Part shown: positions 34,006 through 45,692 of the stretch, in pieces
Numbering within the stretch: position 1 is the stretch's first letter
How the letters are laid out: each line of letters begins with the position of its first letter
Source: Theropithecus gelada
Lineage: Eukaryota; Chordata; Mammalia; Primates; Cercopithecidae
Direction: 5' to 3'
Length of the DNA: 64,000 bases
Assembly (NCBI RefSeq): GCF_003255815.1
Contig: NC_037669.1
Span: 132,990,047-133,054,046 of the forward strand
The notes under the pieces: model-generated
Told to the model about the DNA's origin: nothing
Database searches by the model: none
Seen by the model: only the letters and a program-made list of their open reading frames with translations
Program-made: the position numbers and the translations under genes

Positions 34006-34870
34006 AAAATCATAAATGAATTAACTAATTAGTTAATAATAATCTTCTTAGTTTTTTATTGAAAACAACCTAGACAATGTCAAGGGCACAAATGGAAGAA
34101 AATTTGTGACTGCTTCAGATAACTACCTTTAAATCTGGGGGACTGATGGTCCCACATTAAGTGGCAGGTCTCTCCCAGGAGCTGTCTCCTGACACCTCTC
34201 AGGCTAGCCCAGGCAGCCCTTTGATCTGTTCTCATAGTCCCTTATCCCACCAGCAAAACATTCTGGTTCCTGGCATCACTGTTTTACATCCAAGCTGTCT
34301 GAAATGCAATAACATTTTTTAAAGAGTAACAAGGATTTTAATTAAAGTTCCAGGGATCCAGCCAAGGATATTTTTCTAAAAGAAAAGCAATATCTGTTTT
34401 TGGAGACAGGACATTTCATAACAGAGATCTCATATACTGTGATGAATAACAAATAGTGACATGGGCTGTATCCCCACAGAAGCGTGTGTGCACGTGTGTG
34501 TATGTGTACTTGTGTGTGTGTTTAAACTTATCCTGCTTAATGAGGACAGAGACAGGGAGACAAATGCACTCTAGTTATTTAAAGCATTCAGATGTTTAAG
34601 GCAGACAGTTAATGGAACACCATCAGGGCCTTTCTCTTAAGAGTAGGGGATCCCTTTTTGTTCTCTCTGATGATTCCCTTTGATTTAAAAGGCTTTGGCT
34701 ACAAGATCCCCAGCAAACAGCGTTAGATAAGAATTCAGCTTCTGCAAGTGCTGGTCAGCAGATGTCTACCACACACCTACATCCAGGGAGGGACCACAGG
34801 GGATACTGTAATTCCATGCCACTTGCACCTGGGGGTAAATAGATTTAAAATTAAATGAAACCCAGAATAT
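34006..34870. other. Unassigned sequence with GT-rich patch
   Basis: An imperfect GT repeat (GTGTGTATGTGTACTTGTGT-like) lies at 34483-34521. The CTCCTGACACCTCTCAGGCT block near 34188 may be L2-like. No gene is seen. Confidence 0.4.
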
Positions 34871-37741
34871 CATAGCTGGCAGTTTGGCAAGATTGTTCCA
34901 CCTATGGGTTTTGTTTTTTGTAAACTCATACTTGCTGCTTGGCAAATTGTTGATAATCCCTGTTCATCGAACCAGTCAGGGGCAATACGAAGTAAACTCC
35001 AAAGGCACCCAGTTTCTTCCATTAACCTGAAAAGCCTACACTCATGTCAGCATGGGCAGAAGTACGCTCTTGTCCATTTCAGGCTCATCTGGGAGTCCCT
35101 TGATACTGTGAGCAGAGGTATTAGAGGGAATTCTGTTAGAAACTGGCAGGCCACGTCAGGCAGAAGGGTTGGAAACTTGGATGTTTCTGGCGTCCACCCA
35201 TCCCAAGAGGCTTTGGCACTGCCTTGGGGCCACCAATTACAGATGTTTTCCAGGCACAGATGGCTGAGGGGCAGACCACCATGGATCTGCTGAGAAGCCT
35301 CAGCCAAGGTGCTGGCCGTGGACTTGGAACAGGAAGCTAGATGGGGGTAGTGAATCCTATTTCCCTGACATTATGGATGTTAATTCTCTGGATCCAAAGG
35401 ACAGAGGATAAAAAGGTGATTTTATGAGAGGGTGATAGCGCCATGTTAGACAGACATCTCAACCCTAAACACTTATTTATCTAAGGGAAAATTATCTGAT
35501 TCCCCTTCCCCCCAGAAAACCATGAACAAGTAGGCTAAACTGTTACCAGCCTATCTTTTTACATCAATTTTAGCTGGTGGTAACAGATACAAAATCACAA
35601 GAAAATATAGTACGTACACATACATATGTATCATCCTATACATATGGCTATACCTTTATATTTAAGCCTCAAAAGGCAAGCCAGTGGACATAAATGAGAG
35701 CAATGTGCAAACACCACCCACAGAAACCCAAGGTATGGGAAGTGAGTTACTAGGAGCCAATTACCAACTCAGAATCAAAAAGTAACATATGTGGGTCACT
35801 GATTCTCAAATTGTACAGAGCACTGGAGGCCTCCACAGCAGGCACAATTGACCTTCATGACAAGGGAAATGGGTCCATGTGCCACTGGTGTAGGGGATAA
35901 GCACTGGTCAGAAGGATTCAGCTGTTTTTCCATCACCTGCCACTGTGACCAGAGCCTTAAGTCTCCCATTGCTACAGAGGGACCAGTGTTGGAGGAAGTA
36001 GTGCTCTGCCTACTTTACAGTGTTGTTGTGTAAAAACCACATTATGTGTGCCAATTTGCATACCAAGTGAAAAGCAGTATACAGATGTATTGTATCCATA
36101 CTGCCCAACCTCAGCCCAAGGCGTCAGAGCATCACCAATAAATCACTACTGTTTTATCAGCACAATGACCTAGCAAAAAGGAAAGTGCCTATAAGAACCC
36201 CAAGAGGGACTCTGTGTATGGAGGATTAAGCCACATGAAAAAGAAAGCAAAAACATCAAACATCCCCCATGCCTGACAATACAGCCCAGTCAGGGGTAGT
36301 GCACTTCAATTAAGTGCTAGGCTTACAGAGAGCCTTGTAGATTGACTATCAAAGTTCTCTGCTCAACTGAACTGAAACCTTACAAAGCGGCTACCACTAA
36401 GACTCACCAAGGAATTCCTCATATAAACAGTAGTCGATGTCAATTAACCTTTGTGAACATGAAAAATAAATGGAAAGGTTGAGGAATTAACAAGGAGACA
36501 AACACAGATGCCAGGCACAAGCATGATGTTACTGTAAATGCTACAATCACATGGTGGTTAATTTTAGTACATTATGAATGGCTCTCATGATAAAAGACAT
36601 TTTCTAAAAATGGAAGTGAATTAAAAATAAGGACTGAGTCAAATTCATATCTTCCCCTATAGCACTCTGTTTGTCCCACATCTGCAGTGAGAGTGCAAAT
36701 ATTTATTAATACCATAGTGGTGCCTTCTCAATGTTTGAAGAATCAGTAAATATACTGCATTCAGCTGTGTATCATTCAACTTCTTTAATTGAAGATCCAA
36801 GCAAAATTAATGACATTCATAAGTTATGAAAATATCTTCCCCCTAAGGGGGAAAAAGATTCATGGAGTATAGAATGGACTGACAACATCACTGAGTCCAA
36901 TATTAGCCTTAGGGCAATCATGGAGCCTCCCACCACTCCCTGTTAGCCTAGCGCCGTTCTCTTCACATCCCCACCTCCATCCTGCAAAAGCTGCAGCCTC
37001 ACAGGTATGTGCGTGGACAATCCAGAAGACAAGTCTACCACTCTTCACACCACCATCCAATGCCCACAAACACCTTCACTGCACACCCTGTGGGCCGAAT
37101 ATGCGGACACTAGTTATGTACTCACACCCTCAGGATTTTGGATCCAGGCCATAGGAGAGAGGTCTTCACAGATCTTGGAAACAACCCGAGAGTCACTTAC
37201 ATAGGGACTTCTGGAGTCTGAGTTATGGGACCATGTACTAAAAAGGGGGCCAAAGACTCCAAGTGGGTATGTCCTCTTGGTTCCTTGAATCCTTCATACC
37301 ATAAGGAAGGGCACTGACCAGAGAAAGCCACAAGCCAGGCCCTCTAAGATACAGAGTCAGAGCAGGGCAGGGACCCTGGTTGCCTGGGTCTAAGGAGGTA
37401 CTTACTGAACTCAACACCCTTCCAGGGGAACTCTTTCCCTGCTGTGATTCTCTTAATGGTAAAACTAGAAGAGCAAATAATCTATATCCATGGTTCTATT
37501 TATCCATTAGCTTTTTTGTTAAAACCTTGATTTCTGCCACCCTCAGATTATAATCTGTGTCTTTTCCATGTAGCAAAACTATTTTCACTAAGAGCATCTA
37601 ACTTTCTTCATATCAAATTTATTTGCCCCAGTTTAATTTGAGAAGCAAGTTTTGTTTTTTGCTTTTAACTGCTAATAGCATTCTCCATCTAGACCTTATC
37701 TAGCCTTGCTCTTTACATATGCACCCTTGATCCTAACCCTA
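34871..37741. other. Unassigned, apparently single-copy sequence
   Basis: About 2.9 kb without a repeat I can name. The 129-codon frame at 34904-35293 has no recognised domain, and a different frame is open on the other strand, so I do not call it. Part of 36300-36850 is AT-rich with a short inverted repeat TTCCCCCT-A-AGGGGGAA at 36838-36854. Confidence 0.4.
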
Positions 37742-37860
37742 TTAGGCTCGTGCAAAAGTAATTGTCATTATTTTTAATGGCAAAGACCACAATTACTTTT
37801 GCACCAACCTCGTGGTCTTTGCCATAAAAAGTAATGGCAATTACTTTTGCATTAACCTAG
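37742..37860. mobile_element. MADE1 mariner MITE, composite double hairpin
   Basis: It begins TTAGGCTCGTGCAAAAGTAA and contains the opposing AATTACTTTTGCACCAACCT, the terminal inverted repeats of MADE1 (a Hsmar1-derived 80-bp MITE). Arms 37744-37765 and 37789-37810 pair at 20 of 22 positions. A second, incomplete unit follows to ATTAACCTAG at 37860, and its GTGGTCTTTGCCAT (37812-37825) pairs perfectly with ATGGCAAAGACCAC (37777-37790). Human miR-548 genes arose from MADE1 copies, so a transcribed hairpin here could in principle be processed. No transcription is shown. Confidence 0.9.
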
Positions 37861-38021
37861 CATTTCCTCTGCACCTACTTTTCTTTTCCTTCCTCCTACA
37901 TCCATTCTTTGCACGAGGGATTCTTTCAACTTTACACAAAAATGTTCATCTATTTCCATAGTTAGCAGCTCTCAAACTAGGGAAACCAATTTTTTTAAAC
38001 ACTTCTCTATAAAGTATTTCT

Positions 38022-38327
38022 GGCCAGTCATGGTGGCTCACGCCTGTAATCCCAGCACTTTGGTAGTCCAAGGCGGGCGGATCACGAGGTCAGGAGATCA
38101 AGACCATCCTGGCTAACATGGTGAAATCCTGTCTCTTCTAAAAGTACAAAAAAATTAGCCAGGCATGGTGGCGGGCACCTGTAGTCCCAGCTACTCGGGA
38201 GGCTGAGGCAGGAGAATGGCATGAACCCAGGAGACAGAGCTTGCAGTGAGCCGAGATTGTGCCACTGCACTCCAGCCTGGGTGACAGAGCAAGACTCTGT
38301 CTCAAAAAAATAAAATAAAATAAAATA
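38022..38327 (+). mobile_element. AluY-type SINE with (AAAAT)n tail
   Basis: A full Alu: GGCCAGTCATGGTGGCTCAC head, GGCGGGCGGATCACGAGGTC, AGACCATCCTGGCTAACATG (AluY-type), then an A-rich tail of AAAAT units. The target duplication AAAGTATTTCT is identical at 38011-38021 and 38328-38338, indicating a fairly recent insertion. Confidence 0.98.
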
Positions 38328-38507
38328 AAAGTATTTCTACATTAACCCCACTAAGACCTAATCACTCCAGATAATACACAATAATGCTAAGGCTGGGGTT
38401 CTATCTTTGTACAAGCAAAATGGGGGAGAACACAGAGATGGTAAAGGGGATTCCTCTTATTTGCCAAACCCACTGACTAGTATTATGTATTCCTAGAGTC
38501 ATGTTGC

Positions 38508-38662
38508 ACACACTTTTGATGTGCACAGGAATCATCTGGGATCCTGTTAAAATACATATTGCAATACCGTAGGTCTGGGTGGGCCTGAGAACGAGCATTT
38601 CCAATAAGCTCTCAGGTGATGTTGATGTTATAGATCAGTGGGTCAGACTTCAAATTCCAAGT
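38508..38662 (+). mobile_element. MER5A (hAT-Charlie MITE)
   Basis: GTGCACAGGAATCATCTGGG, ATCCTGTTAAAATACATATT, TAGGTCTGGGTGGGCCTGAG, ATTTCCAATAAGCTCTCAGG and TGATGTTGATGTTATAGATC follow MER5A in order. Both terminal inverted repeats are worn. MER5A is non-autonomous, with no coding content. Confidence 0.9.
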
Positions 38663-38784
38663 GCCTAGAGAACAATATTACAAATTTTTCAGAGTATGAG
38701 TTTGGATTTAGTAGTAGAGAGTGTCGTGATTGATCAGTAATGCCTGTCATGAGCACTGGAAGAGTGAATGCCAACATCAATCAA

Positions 38785-39105
38785 ATTATTCAGTGATTCA
38801 CTGATTTATTCAACACACACCTATTGATCAACAATGTGTCACACAGTGTACACAGAGTAGAGGCAGAAAAAGTCACTATCTTTGCAGAGTCTACATTATA
38901 GTAGGTAGAGGGACAACTGAAAAGCAAACAAGATAATTTTTTGCAGTGGTAGGTGTTATGAAGGTGACGTACGCAATAAACAGGTGATGCACAGAGAATA
39001 ACTGGAGAAAGCCACTTCCAATCTTCCAACCAAGGGGTCAGGGAAAGCCATTCCACTGAGGTCATGGCTGGACTGAGGCCTGAAGAATAGAAACATCCCA
39101 GACAT
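38785..39105 (-). repeat. L2 LINE 3' end
   Basis: ACTGATTTATTCAACACACA, CACAGAGTAGAGGCAGAAAA, TCTTTGCAGAGTCTACATTA, AAGCAAACAAGATAATTTTT and GGCTGGACTGAGGCCTGAAG follow the reverse L2 terminus (TTTATTCAACAAATATTTAT, GGAGCTTACATTCTAG, TGAGCTGAGACCTGAAGG). Confidence 0.85.
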
Positions 39106-39212
39106 AATGTCCATTAAGGGGACAGCCTTTCACCAGGAAGAACAGAGAAAAGCAACAGCCCAGACTCAGAAAGGGGATCACAGCGCTGCATATTTGCCAT
39201 TCTCTGATAGTT

Positions 39213-39239
39213 AAAAAAAAAAAAAAAAAAAAAAAAAAA
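39213..39239. repeat. Poly-A tract, 27 bases
   Basis: A pure A27 run immediately upstream of a MIR. No SINE or processed-gene body precedes it, so I see no source element. Confidence 0.93.
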
Positions 39240-39560
39240 GCACAGACTTTAGATTCAGGCAAATGTATGTTCTAATGCCAACTGTCTTACCATGGACAAG
39301 CTATTTAACCCATTCTTTACTTTTTATTCTTAATATTCTTTATTTCTTGCTACCTTGTCAGAACTTTGCTAGATGCCAGCGATACAATAGTAAAAAAGAT
39401 AGATGTGATCCTGCTCTCAAGAAGTTTCCATTCCAGCCCTGGAAATCTCTTTCCTTATCTATAAAATGGGTACAATAATATTGAGTTTGTAGAGTCATCA
39501 AATGAAGTAACATTTTGAAAAATTTAATGTATAACACTTGGTAAGTGGCCAGTAATTATT
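39240..39560 (-). repeat. MIR SINE split by an L2 fragment
   Basis: The left part has TGCCAACTGTCTTACCATGG, ACAAGCTATTTAACCC. The right part resumes with AAATCTCTTTCCTTATCTAT, AAAATGGGTACAATAATATT and ATAACACTTGGTAAGTGGCC. The gap (39325-39440) is L2. Confidence 0.75.
39325..39440 (-). repeat. L2 fragment inside MIR
   Basis: ACTTTGCTAGATGCCAGCGA, TACAATAGTAAAAAAGATAG, TCCTGCTCTCAAGAAGTTTC correspond to the L2 3' end (GTGCTAGGCGCTGGGG, ATACAATGGTGAACAAAACA, CCTGCCCTCATGGAGC). Confidence 0.6.
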
Positions 39561-39734
39561 AGAATCTCTTTTCCTTATATATTTAGAAATATGTTAGCAA
39601 AGCTCATATGTCTTCTGTGTATTGAAGATTTGTCTTTTGTAACCATTTTATATTTCTCCTTAGATTACAATGTCTTGAAATTAGGAAACATAATCCTTTA
39701 CAGCTGCTTGTCACCTTGGAGAGCGCTTCACTCA

Positions 39735-40090
39735 TGCAATTGTTCAACAAATATTTAACGAAGTGCCAAATACACACATAGGTCAGTTGTTTGGTGATTG
39801 TGTTATATATATATTTTTAAAACTGGAGCAAGCTAAGAGGAAGAGGGAATGATGAGGAAGGGAGAAATGTTATTATACCTAAGGGTGGCCACAGGAGGTC
39901 TCACTGATAAGGTCACATTCAGGCTGAAGACTGAGAGTTGAGGGTGCAGCCCATGTGAGTTTCTGAGGAGGGATTTTTCAGGCAGAGGCAACAGCAAGTG
40001 CAGAAGTCCTGACTGTCTAGTGTGTTTGGGGAACAGCAAGAAGGCCCATGTGGCAAATTCCTTCATTTTTTGAAAGAAGAAACTGAGGCC
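39735..40090 (-). repeat. L2 LINE 3' region
   Basis: CAATTGTTCAACAAATATTT, TTTCAGGCAGAGGCAACAGC, AAGTGCAGAAGTCCTGACTG, GGGGAACAGCAAGAAGGCCC and ATGTGGCAAATTCCTTC follow the reverse L2 order, with GCAGAGGGAACAGCAAGTGC as the best-conserved block. Confidence 0.88.
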
Positions 40091-40109
40091 TGCAGAAATA
40101 TCTTTGGCA

Positions 40110-40510
40110 GACCCAAGTGTATCAATTAAGTTAAACTTAGCTGCTGTAATAGAATTAACAATGACTCAAACTTAAGAGAACTACATGTCTTGTTGAGGTA
40201 AATCATTATGCCAGTGCCCCAGGGCACCACGGGACTCTCCTCCAAGCAGTGATTCAAGGACCCAGGCTCCTTCTATATTATGTGTGCCATCTTCAACATG
40301 TGTCTCCCAGGCTCACATGGTCAATCTCTTGTGTCTGATAGGGAGAGATTATGGAGGATCACATATAGGAGGTTTGTAATAGGGCCAGACTGGTGGATTG
40401 TGGGGCACATCACTTCTGCTCACACTGTTGTCCATAATTTAGTCACGTGGCCACCCCCTGCCATAATGGAGCCTGGGAAATGCAGTCCAGCCGAAAGATG
40501 AGAAAAAGGG
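40110..40510. repeat. Old interspersed repeat, family not named
   Basis: GGACCCAGGCTCCTTCTATA, TGCCATCTTCAACATGTGTC, TCACATATAGGAGGTTTGTA, GTCACGTGGCCACCCCCTGC and GAGCCTGGGAAATGCAGTCC match a sequence block I know to recur in mammalian genomes, but I cannot name it. An old LTR or DNA transposon is likely. Confidence 0.55.
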
Positions 40511-42054
40511 ATTTGGTAAGCAGCTAGCCAGTCTTTACCAGGCCTGCCCTCTTCCTGCTAGCCCTGTGTTTTCTTGCTTTGCAACACACATGTGCATCAC
40601 AACAAAACTGCCTATAATGTGGCCTCTATGTTAATGATAATTGGCACTAGTAACAGTGACAAAATGAGACCAGAAATAGAGAATCCCTAATTATTTGCTG
40701 CCAGTCAAAACAATTCCATTGGTCAGGAAGTTTAATGTTACCAAAACGGGAGTCATGGTGAAAGAGAGATGATGAAATGAAGGTATTTATGCAGACTCAA
40801 ACAGGAGACAGTGTGATGAGAGGGGAAGCGTGCAGAGACAGAAAATCATATCACAGCCCCTGCTTCACCTGCCTCCATAGGTTCACAAGGTCTGCTGCAA
40901 CTCAATAACCAGTTGCTCTCTGAATTTCCTCATCTCAGCTTCTTACATTAGCAAGATTGTTATGAGACTCATATGGAGATTACATATGCAAAAATAAAAT
41001 TGAGGCATCATAGTTGTTACAAAATTCAATTATAAATAATGGAAAGAAAATATCAGTGTCAGGGAGGCAAGAAATTAGAGTCAGACAATGGAATTGAATT
41101 ACTCTATGGAAAGTCTTTGTAGATATCAAAAGCAGTTTAATTAAAACTTCCAAAAGCAATACACATCTAAGAAGAACATGATTACTAGAGAACAGGTCGG
41201 TATGTAAATAGTCTCTAATGAACAAAGTATATGGTTTAAAAATTCTATCCTTTCCTCTTAAACTAACAAGTCAAAAAAAGCCTTTTTAAAAATAGCCTTC
41301 TACAGTTGTAAATTTCTTAGAATGGGACTTAAGTTATATAACTATAGTCAAATGAGCCCATCCCATATGAACATGTACAATAATAATACCAGTATCATAA
41401 TTAAATCAAGGTTTCGGGAGAAAGAAAATGGTTCAGATACTTCTTTGACAGAAAATGTTGCTTAAAATGCTATTAGACTGGGTTTTATTTAATACTCATT
41501 AATGATTAGAAAACATTATGTTGATTAAATCCACTATTGATTTTAAATTGAGTAATGCAGATAACTTGAAACTCCCTCCCAAAACCAATAAAAGTCATGA
41601 AAATATTTGAATAACATATAGCAAAATGTTAGGAAAGTGTCTATCAACTTGGAAAAAATAATAAAAGTTGAGTCAGTATCATTTCATGTTAATAACTGTT
41701 TGCTGACTCATTGTGAGTACTTTATGCTGACCACCTCCTGCAAATGGTCCTGTTAACACTGATATCATAATTTCTCCAAATCTGGCCATGAGCTTCTAAG
41801 CCTTATTTACATCTGATATCAGATTTTTCATTTTACAAGGACAGGTTAAGGATGATATGGAGAACTGCCATAGATTTGGAGCCATGCCTGATGGAGTTAG
41901 TTAAGTAGTAATAGATAATACAGGGGCAAGGGGTATACACAACACAAAGAGTTCTCTCTCAGAACTCATTACTCTTATGTCCTGTTGCACTGATTTGCCA
42001 ATTAATCATTGATCATGTGCTGCCTGTGACATTTCTTGTCTTGTCAATCTGTAT
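40511..42054. other. Unassigned AT-rich sequence
   Basis: No firm family. 40850-40985 could be a poor reverse MIR (CTTACATTAGCAAGATTGTT). 40600-40760 is single-copy with TATGTTAATGATAATTGGCA. No gene is seen. Confidence 0.4.
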
Positions 42055-42225
42055 TAATACATTATTCTTATGTTGCTTTAATTTCTTCATCTTGCCTTCC
42101 TAACACTGAGAACAGAAACCATATAAAATATACATTTTAACTTCTTTGAAAAGCACTTTTGCACATAGTAGGTGGTAACCTGTAATATCTGTCAGTGCAA
42201 TGAATGATTCATAATCTGTGAATCA
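42055..42225 (+). repeat. L2 LINE 3' end fragment
   Basis: ACACTGAGAACAGAAACCAT then TTTGCACATAGTAGGTGGTA and TCAGTGCAATGAATGATTC resemble the L2 terminus (GCACATAGTAGGTGCTCAAT, TTGTTGAATGAATG). Confidence 0.55.
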
Positions 42226-42499
42226 TTTTAGATTAGGCCATCCCAAATTAAAATTAGGTGAGGCCAAGGTAGGATATAATCTTATCTCGATAACTGAGGC
42301 TCTCAGGCCTCTGTTGGAAGTGTTGCGGTTGACTTGTGTCCATAATTACATGCTGAAAAGCTTTGGGTAGAAGGAAATACAGGGACGGGGTAGAAATAGA
42401 CTGGAGGAGAGCAGGAAAGACCAGTGGTTTGAAAAGCACATCACAACCAGACCTCATAAACTCCACCTACTAAAGAGTTCGCTTTGAAGAAAAGAATGA

Positions 42500-42995
42500 A
42501 GTAGGCACAATAATGACCCCCCTAAAGATATCCACATCCTAATCTCTGGAAACTGAATATCTTGCATTAAATGGCAAAGGAGAAATAAGGTTGTAGATGG
42601 AATTAAGTGTGTTAACTGACTTACTTCAAGATAAGAAGTTTTTCTGGAAAATATAGGTGAGTTCAATGTAATTACAAGGGCTCCTAAAAGTGGAAGAGGG
42701 AGGAAGAATTTGTGTCATAGTGCTAAGGTAAGGAAGACTCGACCAGCCATTGCTGGTTTTGAAGATGGAGGTGAAGGGCCACCAGCAACAGAATGCAGGA
42801 GGCCTCTGGAAGCTGAAAACAGATTCTCCCCTAGAACCTCTAGAAAGGAATGCAGCCCTAAGGACACGTTGATTTCAGCCAATGAGACCTGTGTTGGATG
42901 TATGACCTCCAGAAACAGACCATAATAAATTTGTATTGTTCTAAGACACTAAGTTGTGGTAACACTAAGTTTTGTGGCAACAGAAAATGAATACA
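42500..42995 (+). mobile_element. MLT1C/D-type solo LTR (ERVL-MaLR)
   Basis: CTAAAGATATCCACATCCTA, GATGGAATTAAGTGTGTTAA, AGATTCTCCCCTAGAACCTC, TAGAAAGGAATGCAGCCCTA and TGACCTCCAGAAACAGACCA, then ATAATAAATTTGTATTGTTC (polyadenylation region). The 3' end is a doubled TTGTGGTAACACTAAG-like motif, a small tandem duplication at 42954-42976. An Alu follows directly. Confidence 0.92.
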
Positions 42996-43318
42996 GACCA
43001 GGTGCTGTGGCTCATGCCTGTAATCCCGACACTTTGAGAGGCCAAGGCAGTTGGATCAACTGAGGTCAGGAGTTCGAGACCAGCCTGGCCCACATGGTGA
43101 AACTCTGTCTCTACTAAAAATACAAAAATTTGCCAGGCATGGTGGTGCGTGCCTGTAATTCCAGCTACTTGGGAGGCTGAGGCAGGAGAATCACTTGAAC
43201 CCAGGAGGTGAAGGAGGTTGCAGTGAGCCAAGACTGCACCACTGCACTCAAGCCTGGGCAACAGAGTGAGACTCAGTTTCAAAAAATACAATACAATAAA
43301 ATAAAATAACAAAAAATG
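42996..43318 (+). mobile_element. AluS-type SINE
   Basis: GACCAGGTGCTGTGGCTCAT head, CTGAGGTCAGGAGTTCGAGA, CCAGCCTGGCCCACATGGTG (AluS-type), right arm and an A-rich tail with AATAAAATA units. It abuts the 3' end of the MLT1 LTR. A 123-codon frame on the other strand is the usual Alu antisense frame and not a gene. Confidence 0.97.
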
Positions 43319-43633
43319 AAGGCAAAGACCAAACATTTTAAAGCCTTCAGACCACTATTTATTTGACATTAATCACAAATTCACTTACAAAAAAAGGAAA
43401 TAAAACTGTACAATTAGAAAAAAATAGTTTGTAACATCAATAAAACAAGTGAACCAAAAACAAGAGTAATAAAAAAAAAAATAACAAGAAGACCCAAATA
43501 GGACAATATGGTTATTTCCAAGGGCGGGGTGGCGGTGGGGAACTGAACTAAAACCCAAAAGCATGTGTGTGATTTTAAACCTGCCCTCTTTGGGCTACTG
43601 TGTGGCTCTTTTTCATTCACAATAGGTAAAGTG
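43319..43633. other. Unassigned AT-rich sequence
   Basis: Nothing recognised. A G-rich spot (GGGCGGGGTGGCGGTGGGG) lies at 43522-43540. Confidence 0.4.
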
Positions 43634-43782
43634 TAAAACATCTTTTTTTAAATGTGATGAATAGTCTCTGAGAAAAATTATAAGATACCTTAGATCCCCC
43701 TCTCCCTAGTGTATTGTTTTGGTATAGTCCTAAACCTTACTGTGGCTTTAATTTTAAACAGCATAAAATAATAGTTGCTTCA
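43634..43782. repeat. Unrecognised 150-bp repeat, copy A
   Basis: This block recurs at 53728-53879 in the same orientation. The two share a 30-nt exact match (43687-43716 with 53784-53813, centred on ATCCCCCTCTCCCTAG) and co-linear flanks (AAAACATC, AATGTGATGA, ATAGTCCTAAA, GCTTTAATTTTAAA). I do not recognise the family. Confidence 0.8.
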
Positions 43783-45202
43783 GGTTCTCTGATGAGAAGA
43801 GGTTCTGTACTAGGAATTGCAAGCAGGTAGACTGTGACAAGGTCAAAATAAGCTGTTCCCAGGGTAATAGCAAAACTCCAGCTGTTCATCACTTCATCAC
43901 ATGCAGTGTCAGGGGGAGAGGAGGGGAATGGTACTTATGGTTATCATTGATTTGCTGAAGTTAAGTTTAATTCAGTCTCTTAATTTCAAGAACATCCAAA
44001 ATTCAAATTCAAATTCATATATTATGTTTAACTACAAATAAGACATACAAATGAGCAAGCAGATACGTAAAAGGAATAGTAAATCCACTTAAACAAAAGA
44101 CAGGAAAGCAGAGATCACTCTATTATCAAGGGCATCATCCATAACTGGCTACAAGAGAGTTCAGATATGCTGCATTCTAAATTGACAGGTTCTGTCTAAA
44201 AAGCATCCTACTTTTGTGTATTTTTAATTACGGAGAGAGGGCACAAGGAAGAGATTTGGGATCAGGAGACCCAGCTTTTAGTGCCATCTTGTCCAATATT
44301 GATCTCTGTGAATCTAGATTTTCTACTTTGAAAACTAAAGAGACTAAACTAAATTAATGTGTCCCAAAGTATGAGAACTATATTAGCAGAAGTAGTAGAT
44401 AAGTTGGCAAAAAGTATTAAATACGACTGAATTTCAAAGTAAGAAAATCATTTTCTTTTCAATGTTTTTAACTTTTCTATGAAAGTCAAAAAGAAAGTCT
44501 CAGTTTGGTGCTGGTATAGCTTTTACACATCCCTAATAGCAGCAAATCTCCTTCATTAATGAAGAGAGGGCAGACTTCAAGTTTAGGGCCTTCCAAAGGC
44601 AAAGTCTCTAGCTAGAATTTAACCACGGTTTTATCTTTACTGTATTTGATTTTATATTTATAGCATATAAGACTGGTTTCTTTTCATTCATGGTATAATG
44701 TGGTTTATTTAAATAAAAAGAAGAAAAATATTAGCTAAATAATATATAGATGTTAATGACGTAAATATAAGAAACATCTTGAAAAAGCAGTATCAACTGA
44801 CTTCAAGTTGAGAAACGGTGAATAAAATTATTCCTGGAGTTCCTTCTCACTCTAACATTCTATAAGCCAATAATAAAAAATTTGGCCTCCAATGTTAGAA
44901 CAATTTTTTGACACATAATCTATTCTATTTAGTTGTTAATGTAACTCCTGGAATTTGTTTTATTATTGAATTAATGTGTAAATGTCTTGTTTTCCAAGAT
45001 AAACAGTACATTGCCCAAAGACAGGAAAAACAACATGTATGTCTCATTAATGTATACTGAACAAATAAAGGGATCCTTGCTTCTCTTATATATGGATGTT
45101 TCTGAACCTAAAAAGAATCCTGAACTTAAAGCCAAAACTGAGTCAGAAGAGCCATATTGTTTTTTTCCTCTTCTTGGTTGTTTTGTTTGGTTAGTTGGTT
45201 GA
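43783..45202. other. Unassigned AT-rich sequence
   Basis: About 1.4 kb with no named repeat and no gene. TTCAAATTCAAATTCA near 44000 is a tiny hexamer slippage tract. Confidence 0.4.
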
Positions 45203-45239
45203 ATTTTTTTAGAGATGGGGTCTCACTATGTCGCCCAAG

Positions 45240-45593
45240 TGTATTAGTTCATTTTCTGGCTGCTGATAAAGACATACTTGAAACTGGGAATAAAAAGTGG
45301 TTTAATTGGACTTACAGTTCCACATGGCTGGGGAGGCCTCAGAATCACGGCAGGAGGTGAAAGGCGTTTCTTACATGGTGGCAGCAAGAGAAAAATGAGA
45401 AGAACCAAAAGCAGAAATCCCTAATAAACCCATCAGATCTCGTGAGACTTACTCACTATCACAAGAATAGCACGGGGAAAACTGGCCCCCATGATTCAAT
45501 TACCTCTCCCTGGGACCCTCCTACAACACATGGGAATTCTGGGAGATACAATTCAAGTCAAGATTTGCGTGGCGACACAGTCAAACCATATCA
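45240..45593 (-). repeat. THE1 3' LTR (354 bp)
   Basis: Starts TGTATTAGTTCATTTTCTGG and ends AGTCAAACCATATCA in the plus-strand reading. It includes GACTTACAGTTCCACATGGC, ACCCATCAGATCTCGTGAGA and TGATTCAATTACCTCTCCCT. It is about 16 bp longer than its partner, which has a deletion near its start. Confidence 0.96.
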
Positions 45594-45692
45594 TTCTGCC
45601 CCTGACTCTTCCAAATCTCATGTCTTCACATTTCAAAACCAATCATGCCTTCCCAACAGTTCCCCAAGGTCTTAACGCATTTCATCATTAAC

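Noticed and set aside
34904..35293. 129-codon plus-strand frame
   Set aside because: There is no recognisable domain, start context or splice structure, and an 86-codon frame is open on the opposite strand. Such lengths occur by chance in 64 kb.
36990..37010. Splice-donor-like CACAGGTATGTGCG with a 65-codon frame after it
   Set aside because: No paired acceptor and no coding signal upstream. Treated as chance.
42965..43336. 123-codon minus-strand open frame
   Set aside because: This is the well-known antisense Alu frame (with the usual LECSGA-type text) plus MLT1 flank, not a gene. The same applies to the frames at 1677-1967, 12099-12343, 38082-38270, 48392-48574 and 62964-63161.
43522..43540. 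G-rich GGGCGGGGTGGCGGTGGGG as Sp1 site or G-quadruplex
   Set aside because: A single isolated G-rich run in AT-rich DNA without CpG density or promoter signs. It could form a G-quadruplex but nothing supports a role.
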